Below are positions 22,757 through 33,745 of a stretch of 64,000 bases of DNA, piece by piece. Origin of the DNA: Cyanophora paradoxa (taxonomy: Eukaryota; Glaucocystophyceae; Cyanophorales; Cyanophoraceae); the NCBI GenBank assembly GCA_004431415.1, contig QPMI01000399.1:1-64000 (forward strand), in the 5' to 3' direction. A model generated the notes under the pieces. That model had not been told where the DNA came from. It was given only the letters and a program-made list of their open reading frames with translations, and searched no databases. Position numbers and translations under genes: made by a program. Numbering within the stretch: the first letter of the stretch is position 1; each line of letters starts with the position of its first letter.

Positions 22757-24078
22757 TCAGCACCGGGGAAACGCTGCTGCAAATTCAGCAGATCGTCGTC
22801 GTGACGTACCATCGACGAAGAGGTCGATGTACGGTCCTGTCTGAGCGAAAGCCTGGTGCCGATGATCGACGTACTCAGGGTCCAGATGGGGCACCGTCAC
22901 GAGGGCAGTCCGTTCGGCGAGGGAGAGGACGGCTCGCGGCAGCAGACGCTGCGCTCGAAAGTTTGCAGGCGATTCTGCTGCAGCGGGTGCAGGTTCATGG
23001 TCGTCGTCGCTGTCGTCGCACACGGCCTTCCCTAACGCGTCACGATCGAAATCGCCCGCGAACGGTCCGAGGGTATCTGCGCCAGGTACGCTGTCGAGCT
23101 CATGCTTCCACGTGTGCCGAAACTTGTTCGCCTGCGACGCCATCCGTGAGTCCCTGGATTGTCCTCGTGTTCGGATTGGTGCACCTCGCTGAGGAACGTC
23201 TCTTCGATTGCCTCTTCTGCTTCCGTTCTTTGCGGCACGTGCTCCGGCTCCCCTGCAGTAGGGGCGGATATCTCGAGAGCCTCATCGGCGGAGAGCGCGG
23301 GTCCGGCGTTGCCGGCAGCGTCGGCGTCCAACTGAATGAGCTCGGCGACAGCTGCCTGTTGCCTTCGACGAGCGGTCGGGCCTGGGAGCACGTATGCGCT
23401 CGCCTCGTCTTCCGCCATGATGTTGAGTTCTGCCAGCACGTCGTCGGCTTCGGGCTCGCCGGTGGCAGACACCAGGTGCGACATGGACGTAGTCTCGCCC
23501 GAAGGGCCTGCAGTTGTTGCGTCCTGCGCCGGTGCGTGCAACATGCGCTCCAGGGGCACGGCAGAGTGTCCGGCCTCCGGAATTGGTTTCATCCGCCGCT
23601 TTGCTGGGCGCGTGGCTTCGGATTCCGAAGGAGGCGGCAACGGCATTGCCGTGTCGATGGGTTCTGGGTCGTGCTTCTCGACTTCTTCGTTCCACGCCTC
23701 GATGGTCTTCATGAGTGTCGCCCACTGTGGCGACGATGACGCGTCGTCGATCGCAATGTGCTTGAGCCAGCGGTTCGGCGCGACGGATCGCTCGATCCCG
23801 CTTTCGTCAGTCCACGTCTCGCCGTTGCGAAGCAGACGCAGAATCTTCACAACGCGCTGCAGGTCGAACCGCCAGCATGCCGTGACGTCGCCAGATGGCT
23901 TCTCGTAGTTGACGAGGAACGAGTGCAGCTGAGGCGGCAATGGAAAGCCGGGGAGTGCGTCGGGAGTTGTGGACACGAGGTCTGCGAGAATGTGCTCCAT
24001 CGACACCTTTGGCTCGTGTCGCACGAGCGTGACGGCCATCCTCGACTTCTGCTGAAACCCGCCTCGAGTATGAAGCAT
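22757..24078 (-). CDS. ORF upstream of the Helitron Rep, probable N-terminal part of the same protein
   Basis: A 348-codon open frame (23032-24078) followed, after one frame change, by 22757-23143. Text includes HILADLVSTTPDALPGFPLP, CWRFDLQRVVKILRLLRNGE, a long Ala/Glu/Pro-rich linker and then HTWKHELDSVPGADTLG. It ends just before the first Rep block, and Helitron proteins commonly carry a variable N-terminal extension, so I infer one original protein. The start codon lies in a 21-bp leader shared with the ORF at 25717, but here a second ATG (MLHT) in another frame opens the long frame. No domain recognised. Confidence 0.5.
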
Positions 24079-24397
24079 CTCCTGTACATTTTGTAGTTCG
24101 GTGTAGTTCGCTGCGTTTGAACTACAACCGATTTTGTAGTTGTAATCCCTTGAGGTTCGGTGTAGTTCGCTGCTTTTGAAAGGGCGTCGCGTTGACAGCG
24201 AATGACAGCGAACTACAGCGAATTACAGCGAATCATCGAATTACATCGAATTACAGAAAGTGCTAAAACTTGGGGGGGGGAAACACATTATTTCGAAATT
24301 ATATTTTATTTGGCTAAATTAGCGACCGGCTGGTCGGCGACTTGGCTAGTTGACTCGAGGGCGAGTGACTAGGCCGGCTAGCCTAGCTAGTCGACGT
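24069..24397 (-). repeat. inverted repeat, left arm (P1), with 10-bp iterons
   Basis: About 330 bp, roughly 95% identical in reverse complement to 26975-27303. The outer edge reads TATGAAGCATCTCCTGTACA. The arm lies directly upstream of the minus-strand ORF at 24078, so it probably contains that gene's promoter. Confidence 0.85.
24195..24254. promoter_or_regulatory. array of six 10-bp iterons
   Basis: Consecutive decamers: ACAGCGAATG, ACAGCGAACT, ACAGCGAATT, ACAGCGAATC, ATCGAATTAC, ATCGAATTAC. The 10-bp spacing puts each on the same DNA face. Related decamers occur in the right arm (about 27115-27179) and in P2 (25820-25850). Rep-binding or transcription-factor binding is inference. Confidence 0.6.
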
Positions 24398-24682
24398 CGT
24401 CGGGAGGTGTACGTATACATGTCGGACGTCAACTTTTTTTTTTGGTGATCCCTCGTATATTCGGTAGACTGAAGGTACAGACTCCTACTTCCCTGCAGGG
24501 CCGAAATACACTAGCTTGCCAAAGGCATACGCCGCCCAGGCATCTATACTATGATAGGCGCCGCGGACAGCGGGTGGGAAGGGCGTAAGGGGGCCTGGGA
24601 ACCGGAACCTACGAAGGGCCCGGGTGAAACCCAGGGAAGTGCACGGCATTTCCAGCTGCAGAGAGCCGGCGAGCCATGTTCC

Positions 24683-25717
24683 TCAGCCGAGATGCGCCGG
24701 TGCCGACAAGCAGACGGGGAGCGACGTGTTCACAGTCGTTCGCGCGAGTCGGGACGTATCTCGCCCAGAAGTGTTGACAACTCCCGGGGCGAGAGTGATT
24801 GGCCGAGTGCCTATCGGTCCAGTACTCACGTCGCGAACGCCAGGCCGAAGGGTGCTGGCGCGGACGGTGAAAGGGCTGACGTCAACGTTAAGGAAGATGT
24901 CAGCGACCCGAGGCCAGTCGTCGTTCCCCGTCAAAGGCGTCGTTCCCTGTGGGGTGATATCCATTAACAAACCGATGATCCGCAGGAAGAGCGTCTTCAT
25001 TTCCATTGTCACTCCGTACAGAGCGTCGAGCGTGATGTCCACCGGTGCATCGTCAGGTCGCAGAGTACTCGGGTACAGCGTGCACGTGCGCTGGCGTGAG
25101 GTTGGCGACGGCACGGGGCAGTTGCGGACGAACTCCATGTACGGCGGCGTTGCGCAGAGTCGGCAGTGCTCCTGAAGCTCGACGTCAGTCATTGTCATCG
25201 TGTCGCCCGTGGTCGAGTCGATGTACTCGTAGTACCGGTGCGCAATGCTGATCACTGATGCACGGAGCCGGTGGTTCACGGTGACGGGTGAGCCATCGGG
25301 GCCGATGCTGCACGTGTGGCACGGTGCAGGCATGTCGACTGGCGACAGAAAGAGAAGGATCTGCTGTCCCCCAACACTGACCATGATCTTCTCGACCGTG
25401 CGAGAAGCGAAGACGCGGTCTCCGCCCTCGTGCTCATACTTCCCCGCTGCCTGGTGGCGACGAGCGATGAGCGTGATCGAGTCTTCCGCAATGTCCATCA
25501 ACATCTCGCGCAACTTCCGGTTGCGGTTGATGGGGTCATTGTCGGCCCTGTCCTCCGACGCCTTGGGCCGCAGTACGGCGGGCGCGGGTGGCGTGGGCGT
25601 GGTCGGCGGGTCGGGCGGCTGCGGCGGAACGATCGGCGTCTTGTCCTCAGGGGCGAGGCCCTCCGTCGTCGCGACAGAGCTGGGTCCGGCGACGGGTATG
25701 AAGCATCTCCTGTACAT
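24683..25717 (-). CDS. 344-aa ORF of unknown function inside the inverted-repeat region
   Basis: Uninterrupted frame starting MYRRCFIPVAGPSSVATTEG. A Pro-rich segment follows (residues about 30-55), then KLREMLMDIAEDSITLIARR, a segment with two Cys pairs (CHTC and HCRLC, residues about 140-200) that could bind metal, and a Val/Thr-rich tail ending PAHLG. The ORF shares its first seven codons and upstream leader with the start region at 24069-24090, which suggests a common promoter cassette. No homology recognised. Because it is the only long intact frame in this element it may be a functional accessory gene. Confidence 0.5.
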   Translation of the reverse strand: MYRRCFIPVAGPSSVATTEGLAPEDKTPIVPPQPPDPPTTPTPPAPAVLRPKASEDRADNDPINRNRKLREMLMDIAEDSITLIARRHQAAGKYEHEGGDRVFASRTVEKIMVSVGGQQILLFLSPVDMPAPCHTCSIGPDGSPVTVNHRLRASVISIAHRYYEYIDSTTGDTMTMTDVELQEHCRLCATPPYMEFVRNCPVPSPTSRQRTCTLYPSTLRPDDAPVDITLDALYGVTMEMKTLFLRIIGLLMDITPQGTTPLTGNDDWPRVADIFLNVDVSPFTVRASTLRPGVRDVSTGPIGTRPITLAPGVVNTSGRDTSRLARTTVNTSLPVCLSAPAHLG

Positions 25718-25860
25718 TTTGTAGTTCGGTGTAGTTCACTGCGATCAAAGACAACGTGTTTTGCAACAAACACAGCGAACTACAGCCAAAAACAAAGGTT
25801 GCACCGCCAGCCTTGTAAATGCGATTCGATGTAATTCGATGTAATTCCCTGAAATCGCAA
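25698..25860 (-). promoter_or_regulatory. diverged promoter/leader copy P2
   Basis: Contains the leader TATGAAGCATCTCCTGTACA, TTTTGTAGTTCGGTGTAGTT and two GATGTAATTC decamers, as in the arms at 24069-24397 and 26975-27303, but with strongly diverged sequence between. Confidence 0.65.
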
Positions 25861-26027
25861 ATTGCAAGACAGGTCGAATTAAACCTAAGTTTTATTATTA
25901 AGACTTAATTTCGATCATGCAAAACTTTTCGAAATAAAAAGCTCAGGCGGCTAGACTCGGCTTTTCGATATGCTAGCTAGGCGGCTAGCTCGAAAAGCCT
26001 ACCTTGGGGCACGACGCTAGCGCCACC

Positions 26028-26100
26028 ATCTCTCGACTTGACACAGATGGACACTGCAGTCATATCCCTAGCCATTTGTCTCGGTGTGTGCGAATTCATT
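26028..26100 (-). repeat. dispersed repeat R1, truncated copy
   Basis: Carries CTCTCGACTTGACACAGATG and the R1 end CTCGGTGTGTGCGAATTCAT in the same order as 40900-40980. It supplies the stop and last codons of the H3-tail-like ORF. Confidence 0.8.
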
Positions 26101-26343
26101 TGTCAGGACTGCACCTGTCATTTCAGTGACGCCAAACGGGGACGGCCGGCAGTCCCCGAGAACGCGCACCTCGACAAAGTGGTTTTCCTTGTTCTCGAAC
26201 AGTGGCCGAGACGAGTACAGAGCAGTCAGTGCGTCTGCCTCTGCGCACTGCTCCTCTGTCGGCTTCTCTCGGCGGGGCACGAGTTGTTTTCGAGGAGCTT
26301 TGCCGCCAGTGGTACCACGAGCCTTCTGCTTAACTCTCCCCAT
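26068..26343 (-). CDS. 91-aa ORF with histone H3 tail-like N-terminus
   Basis: Begins MGRVKQKARGTTGGKAPRKQ, against the conserved H3 start ARTKQTARKSTGGKAPRKQ. Positions equivalent to R2, K4, A7, R8, T11, G12, G13, K14, P16, R17, K18 and Q19 are kept, while T3 is V, T6 is K, K9 is G and S10 is T. After L20 the sequence is unrelated to the H3 histone fold (REKPTEEQCAEADALTALYS) and the last residues, EFAHTETNG, come from repeat R1. So this is either a retained H3 5' fragment fused to other DNA or a tail mimic. Expression is unknown. Confidence 0.6.
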   Translation of the reverse strand: MGRVKQKARGTTGGKAPRKQLVPRREKPTEEQCAEADALTALYSSRPLFENKENHFVEVRVLGDCRPSPFGVTEMTGAVLTNEFAHTETNG

Positions 26344-26974
26344 CGGTCAAATTCTGACGTGTAACCCCCCCAGCAGAGTAGGCAGCAAGGCGCCCGGACG
26401 GGTATCCCCAGGCCAGATATCGATCAGAGTGGAGCAGGAGCAAAATCGGCGGAGGCAAGCCGCCGCAGTTCCGCAGCTATCGGCACTCATCCGAAGATCG
26501 ATTGGTTTTGCAGAGCAGGGGTTACACTTGTCCCTCATCTTTCTCGTGGACGTTTTTCGTGGACCAAATCTCACGCTTTTTGTAGCCAAGTACCACCAGC
26601 ACACGCCCGCCACACGGCGGCAAAAAGCCGATTCGAACGTGTCTTCCTCAGAGCCTTTTTAGCGCGGGCAAGGCAAGGGTCAGAGCCACCAGGCTCGCCC
26701 CCGAGAAGAGCCCCGTGCGCACTCTCCCATGCATACTGCGGCCGTGATCAGAGGAGGCGCTCTCTTGAAAATCGACGCTCATGCCTGGGCCTGCTGCTGT
26801 CGACGTTGCAGAGGCTCTTTCGTGGAGACCTGCCATTTCGGGCTGAACGACCTGCTCTCTGATCTCTCTCTGATCATGAGCGCGGCTCCGCGGCCGCACA
26901 CCTAGACCTGCGACGAGCAAGGCGCCCTTCTGGCCTGCTTCTGGGCGCAAGGCAAAAGCTTGACACCTCGCGTC

Positions 26975-27303
26975 GACATCGACTAGCTAGGCTAGCCGGC
27001 CAAGTCGCTCGCCCTCGAGTCGACTAGCCAAGTCGCCGACCAGCCGGTCGCTAATTTAGCCAAGTAAAATATAATTTCGAAATAATGTGTTTCCCCCCCG
27101 AGTTTTAGCACTTTCTGTAATTCGATGTAATTCAATGATTCGCTGTAATTCGCTGTAGTTCGTTGTCATTCGCTGTCAACGCGACGCCCTTTCAAAAGCA
27201 GCGAACTACCCCGAACCTGAACAGATTACAACTACAAAATCGGTTGTAGTTCAAACGCAGCGAACTACACCGAACTACAAAATGTACAGGAGATGCTTCA
27301 TAC
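26975..27303 (+). repeat. inverted repeat, right arm (P3)
   Basis: Reverse-complement copy of 24069-24397, ending TGTACAGGAGATGCTTCATA. On this strand the leader ATG is followed by a stop after about 11 codons (MYRRCFIRYIY), so no gene follows. Confidence 0.85.
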
Positions 27304-28423
27304 GATACATATATTAATTGGCATGGCAAAGTGAGCTGCCAGGCTGTTTTCGGATCGCGATCGGAAGTCAACGTATACGTACGTCATATATATATAGCTA
27401 TATATATAGCCTCCGGGCAACAATTCATGATCAAGCGCCCGCGGCCGGCGGCTGTACGCGTCGAAATCAAGCTCAAACGGTGCCGGCGTGAGCTTGCATC
27501 AGGACCGTTGGACTCTAGGATCACGGACATGCCGCAGCGCGCATCACGGCGTTGCGGCGTGATCTTGGAAGCCTTGGCCGATTGACCCCGGCCCGGCGGT
27601 AATTAATGCCTATGCACATGATCATACACAGCATTAATTATAGTAACGTGCGCATATCATAGTATATGATTTCGGTCCGACGGTCATATTAAGTAGTATG
27701 CTTGCAATTGCAATTGCCCGGAGTCTTTCGCCCACGCCGGCCCGGCGGCACGTGTGCACCCAATCCCTCATGATCATGATCAGGGCACGGCCGCGGGGCC
27801 TGGTACTGAGCCAATTGCCAACGATGCAAACACGCACGGCAACATTAATTGCACCCCCGTCCGACGAAAATGAACACGTACACTGCGCCGGCGCAATTGC
27901 GCAATTGCAATCCATCTGCGTCGATATCGATTCTACGTTATCGATACTATGATGTTGATATCGATACTCCGACCCCGATGAGCGAGATCGGCCGCGGAGC
28001 GGCAGATCTAGAGTGCCTGCCCTCCGAGGGCTCTAGATCTAGATCTCGCGATATCGATGCTATGATGAGCCCACATGGTGTCGAGTGCCCGTGGCGACGT
28101 CAACTTAGAACCTTGCAACAAAAACGATGGTATCGCTCACAATCATGAATTACGACGGGGGGAATACCGTGATCTCAACGAGCCCCCGTGCCCCCGTGGC
28201 CACTGTTGCCACGTGCATCAGATCGCCCGCGTTCACGTGCGGGGGTTAACGTTCGAACTTAAAATTTCGGAATTGAATGGGCGTTGCCGGATTCTGTTTA
28301 AGCTCCTAATGAAGCTGGCGCATGAACTCGAAAGATGCAGCTGGTGAACTCTCTCGCGAGTCGCAACAAGCTGCACGGCGGCATGCGCAGTCTTGAGCTC
28401 GCGATGTTGATGTGCGATCGCGA
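27304..28423. other. no recognisable gene
   Basis: Mixed composition with many ATCGAT, AGATCT and TATATA palindromes. Short frames only. Confidence 0.4.
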
Positions 28424-28500
28424 AGAAGAAGAAGAAGAGTATGTATAAGACACGCCCGAGCCGGTTGTGCGGTTTTGACGAAAGGCAAAGGACCCGAAGG
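28424..28500 (+). repeat. dispersed repeat R3, copy 1
   Basis: GAAGAAGAAGAAGAGTATGT then ATAAGACACGCC, GACGAAAGGCAAAGGACCC. Matches 63463-63543, with a partial third copy at 63342-63372. Confidence 0.8.
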
Positions 28501-28832
28501 ATCGCGAGCTCGAGGTTGGACTTTCTACGATACATCGAGCGTAAGCTTCAGCCGCGGTCAACGCGGCAGTCCCGGATTCCGATCTCGGAATATACATATC
28601 CATTGTCACATGATGAGCGACATCGATATATCGATCCGATGATCAGTGACTATTAAATTTAAGTTTTTTATTAAGATGGCTATAGCGACTGATCGTGAGC
28701 ACGCACAGGCTCGCCATACGCTTGCCATGATGCTGCCCCCCGATAGTTCCACAAGTACTATCGAGTGCTTCAGCTTAAAAGCTTCTTTTACTTGCTGAGC
28801 TGCTGCTGCTGCTTGAGGCCTGGCCTTGGTCT

Positions 28833-31800
28833 GGTTTGTGCACGGCGGGCGAAGCCCGCCGGCCCACCAACTATTTCCTGCCTCCGTCTCAAACCGCTGT
28901 ACTTACCAGCGGTCGCTGTACCCCGCCTTCGAATCACGTGAAGGCTGCGGCCGACCACGTGAGAGGCCTGGGCCAGATGCCCCTCAAATCGGGCACTAAC
29001 CCAGAGGGGTACAGCAATTGTAGACTCGCAGTAGCTCGTCAGAAAAAAGCACTTGATGTGGACCCCTGGGGAAGCATCCGCCGGTATCCTTGGCTTGAGA
29101 GAACTGATAAACCGTGATCCCAACACGGTGGAAGGTTCTCTCCGGTTTTGCGCCGCAAAACCGTGCTCCCCGCGACTGCCGAACACGATATATGCACGCA
29201 GCAATATAGTCGCGAATTAATAATAGAATAGAAACTAGCCTGCCGAGTGGCAGTAGCCGTCGTACGCGTGGCAGAATAGATCACGTCATAGAAGTAGGTA
29301 GAGAAACAATACTCTCGTGATCTATATATAATTCATGCAAGCTTTTCGGCGAAGAAAAAGCACGTGAGGCCAAGCATAAAACGTCGTATGCACGTAAGCG
29401 TTGACAAAGATTTGTGCAAGCCGTCAGTGCAAAACAGCCGACAAGCTCAGCTATCGGCGCGCGCCCGGAAATCGTAACCGCGGCCGCGGCCGGCGCTCGG
29501 CTGCGATCGTGATCGTGCACGAGAAAACAAAATATTAATTATGAACGCGAGACGTACCCGTCCGACACGCCGCCACGGGTACTGCCTGCCATTGATTGCA
29601 TCACTGACGCAAGGCGCTCCTGAGAGCGCCAGTCCGTCTGAGGCGCGCCGCCCGCCCCGCTCGCGGGCGGTGCGCCTTGTTCTTCAATCTTTTACTACGA
29701 TCTGTGCGAGGAATCGCCTCGCGCACCCACCCTCCCACACCTCGTCGTATACAGTGATCGAAGTATACGTTCACGTGTACTGCAGCTGGCAGACTCGAGC
29801 TCTGCAGCGGATCGTGAGACAGATCTGCCATGTCAGGGTCAAATTACAAGTCGCGCTGTCGGCGCTGGACTTGCAATTGCAATTAACTTGCAATAGTTAA
29901 CGTTTCGAGAACCGGGGCCCATTCATGGCTATATATATTTAACCAGGCTCATGCATATGCCCAGTCGAGCTCGGAGCCCTCAGGGGCCTAAGCCGGGCCA
30001 TAAGAGATTCGCAGTCGAGCTGGAGCCTTCAGCCTTTCGCTGCATGCGCAGAACGCCTATAATTAAAGTAAAAAATCGGCATGGAGACCGGAACCCGGAG
30101 TCTCCAATCTGTAGTGCCATGGCCACCGACTAGCTCTAGGCCTAGGGCGCAAACTGGATACACGCACACGCGATGTCGACGTCCAGCCCTCGCGATTGAG
30201 CTCCCCGCCATTGAACATGGCCGTCGGAGTAATTCTCTGCATCCGGATCCGGATCTTTAATTATAAGCTTATATAATTCATGAGCTGGATCGGGTGGATT
30301 AATCGCACGAGTCCTTCGCAATTGTAAGCCGTGAGCTGCGAATTCGAAGCAAGCCACAGGCTGCCGAATGCATATGGCCACGGAAGACTCGCGACCGGAG
30401 AAGAGCTAGAGAAAAAAATCGAAATCGCGATCGGGCTGATACATTTGACATGGCTTGCGGGCCGCGGGCATCAACCCCGCGATTGCGATCGACGCGATTG
30501 AAATCGCTAGTATTGCATCGATTGATGCCCAAAGCGATCGCACCGCAAGCCCGAGAGGGATAATAAGGAATAGTGGCAATTACCGGATCTAGATCTGCGG
30601 CTAAAAGCCTGCAGCTGGCGGCGGAGACGCCCGGCCCAGATCCGAATTTCATATAACGCCGACCTCAGGCCTTGTAATTAATATTGCACATGGAGAATAG
30701 CAGGCTCTTACGTAATTAAGAGATCGAGAATTCGAAAGCGTTAAGCTCGTCGAATGACCGACAAAGCTCGATCCACACTGCTTTCCTGTGCTGTACTCCA
30801 TTGAAGAGGCGAGGACAGTCCGTGAGTGGTGTGGTTTGTGCACGCGTACGGCGGGCGAAGCCCGCCGGCCCACCAACTATTTCCTGCCTCCGTCTCAAAC
30901 CGCTGTACTTACCAGCGGTCGCTGTACCCCGCCTCCGAATCACGTGAAGGCTGCGGCCGACCACGTGAGAGGCCTGGGCCAGATGCCCCTCAAATCGGGC
31001 ACTAACCCAGAGGGGTACAGCAATTGTAGACTCGCAGTAGCTCGTCAGAAAAAAGCACTTGATGTGGACCCCTGGGGAAGCATCCGCCGGTATCCTCGGC
31101 TTGAGAGAACTGATAAACCGTGATCCCAACACGGTGGAAGGTTCTCTCCGGTTTTGCGCCGCAAAACCGTGCTCCCCGCGACTGCCGAACACGATATATG
31201 CACGCAGCAATATAGTCGCGAATTAATAATAGAATAGAAACTAGCCTGCCGAGTGGCAGTAGCCGTCGTACGCGTGGCAGAATAGATCACGTCATAGAAG
31301 TAGGTAGAGAAACAATACTCTCGTGATCTATATATCTATATATAATTCATGCAAGCTTTTCGGCGAAGAAAAAGCACGTGAGGCCAAGCATAAAACGTCG
31401 TATGCACGTAAGCGTTGACAAAGATTTGTGCAAGCCGTCAGTGCAAAACAGCCGACAAGCTCAGCTATCGGCGCGCGCCCGGAAATCGTAACCGCGGCCG
31501 CGGCCGGCGCTCGGCTGCGATCGTGATCGCGCACTAGAAAACAAAATATTAATTATGAACGCGAGACGTACCCGTCCGACACGCCGCCACGGGTACTGCC
31601 TGCCATTGATTGCATCACTGACGCAAGGCGCTCCTGAGAGCGCCAGTCCGTCTGAGGCGCGCCGCCCGCCCCGCTCACGGGCGGTGCGCCTTGTTCTTCA
31701 ATCTTTTACTACGATCTGTGCGAGGAATCGCCTCGCGCACCCACCCTCCCACACCTCGTCGTATACAGTGATCGAAGTATACGTTCACGTGTACTGCAGC

Positions 31801-33398
31801 TGGCAGACTCGAGCTCTGCAGCGGATCGTGAGACAGATCTGCCATGTCAGGGTCAAATTACAAGTCGCGCTGTCGGCGCTGGACTTGCAATTGCAATTAA
31901 CTTGCAATAGTTAACGTTTCGAGAACCGGGGCCCATTCATGGCTATATATATTTAACCAGGCTCATGCATATGCCCAGTTGAGCTCGGAGCCCTCAGGGG
32001 CCTAAGCCGGGCCATAAGAGATTCGCAGTCGAGCTGGAGCCTTCAGCCTTTCGCTGCATGCGCAGAACGCCTATAATTAAAGTAAAAAATCGGCATGGAG
32101 ACCGGAACCCGGAGTCTCCAATCTGTAGTGCCATGGCCACCGACTAGCTCTAGGCCTAGGGCGCAAACTGGATACACGCACACGCGATGTCGACGTCCAG
32201 CCCTCGCGATTGAGCTCCCCGCCATTGAACATGGCCGTCGGAGTAATTCTCTGCATCCGGATCCGGATCTTTAATTATAAGCTTATATAATTCATGAGCT
32301 GGATCGGGTGGATTAATCGCACGAGTCCTTCGCAATTGTAAGCCGTGAGCTGCGAATTCGAAGCAAGCCACAGGCTGCCGAATGCATATGGCCACGGAAG
32401 ACTCGCGACCGGAGAAGAGCTAGAGAAAAAAATCGAAATCGCGATCGGGCTGATACATTTGACATGGCTTGCGGGCCGCGGGCATCAACCCCGCGATTGC
32501 GATCGACGCGATTGAAATCGCTAGTATTGCATCGATTGATGCCCAAAGCGATCGCACCGCAAGCCCGAGAGGGATAATAAGGAATAGTGGCAATTACCGG
32601 ATCTAGATCTGCGGCTAAAAGCCTGCAGCTGGCGGCGGAGACGCCCGGCCCAGATCCGAATTTCATATAACGCCGACCTCAGGCCTTGTAATTAATATTG
32701 CACATGGAGAATAGCAGGCTCTTACGTAATTAAGAGATCGAGAATTCGAAAGCGTTAAGCTCGTCGAATGACCGACAAAGCTCGATCCACACTGCTTTCC
32801 TGTGCTGTACTCCATTGAAGAGGCGAGGACAGTCCGTGAGTGGTGTGGTTTGTGCACACGTACGGCGGGCGAAGCCCGCCGGCCCACCAACTATTTCCTG
32901 CCTCCGTCTCAAACCGCTGTACTTACCAGCGGTCGCTGTACCCCGCCTCCGAATCACGTGAAGGCTGCGGCCGACCATGTGAGAGGCCTGGGCCAGATGC
33001 CCCTCAAATCGGGCACTAACCCAGAGGGGTACAGCAATTGTAGACTCGCAGTAGCTCGTCAGAAAAAAGCACTTGATGTGGACCCCTGGGGAAGCATCCG
33101 CCGGTATCCTCGGCTTGAGAGAACTGATAAACCGTGATCCCAACACGGTGGAAGGTTCTCTCCGGTTTTGCGCCGCAAAACCGTGCTCCCCGCGACTGCC
33201 GAACACGATATATGCACGCAGCAATATAGTCGCGAATTAATAATAGAATAGAAACTAGCCTGCCGAGTGGCAGTAGCCGTCGTACGCGTGGCAGAATAGA
33301 TCACGTCATAGAAGTAGGTAGAGAAACAATACTCTCGTGATCTATATATAATTCATGCGAGCTTTTCGGCGAAGAAAAAGCACGTGAGGCCAAGCATA
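28833..33398 (+). repeat. tandem array of a 2.0-kb unit, about 2.3 copies
   Basis: Units 28833-30832, 30833-32846 (2014 bp) and 32847-33398 (truncated at GCATAAA) are almost identical; differences are single bases and an 8-bp change in a TATATA tract. Each unit contains a GC hairpin (GGCGGGCGAAGCCCGCC), a second perfect hairpin (GGTTTTGCGCCGCAAAACC), and open frames up to 164 codons on the minus strand (start MLRAYIVFGSRGEHGFA) and 119 codons on the plus strand. None has a known domain. The conserved hairpins suggest a structured transcript; this is inference. Confidence 0.9.
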
Positions 33399-33720
33399 AA
33401 TGGCGTGATTGTAAACGAATTGTTCCAGCCACCCATGGAGTAGTGCCCGAGCCTGCGGTTCGCGACTGAAGATGGCGGCGCCGAATTCGTTGTAGAATAT
33501 TAATGGATCGAATTCGAATGTGAGGTTGCCGTATTCGGCGTGACGGAATTGCTCATGTATGTTGGCGTATCGCTGTTCGAATTCCGTAATAGCATTGCGC
33601 ACGGCACTTGCGTTGACGTCATAGACGCTGGGACGATGCGGGAGTGCCGGGTCATTCGTGGCATCGAAGTCAGTGCCCCGGACTTGGGCGTTGAGCCTGA
33701 GCACGTTGATGACTCCATCC
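33399..33720 (-). pseudogene. protein fragment of unknown origin between the array and a poly-C tract
   Basis: About 105 codons with natural amino-acid composition: VLRLNAQVRGTDFDATN, NAITEFEQRYANIHEQF and EYGNLTFEFDPLIFYNEFG. The codon usage is clearly less GC-biased than the neighbouring genes. There is no start or stop of its own: the left end is the break of the 2-kb array and the right end a C24 run. Could be a relic of a viral or transposon gene; family not recognised. Confidence 0.5.
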
Positions 33721-33721
33721 G

Positions 33722-33745
33722 CCCCCCCCCCCCCCCCCCCCCCCC
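33722..33745 (+). repeat. C24 homopolymer
   Basis: Uninterrupted C run at the border of the protein fragment described at 33399-33720. Confidence 0.85.

Noticed and set aside
24069-27303. Classic TIR transposon with defined target duplication
   Set aside because: Only a doubtful 2-bp GA could be a duplication, and a transposase is absent; I describe it as inverted arms instead.
28836-29120. Resemblance of ACTTACC to the 5' end of U1 snRNA and of the CTGATAA...GGAA block to a hammerhead core in the 2-kb repeat
   Set aside because: Only short matches; the hammerhead core would need CTGATGA and GAAA, and no U1 stem-loops follow.
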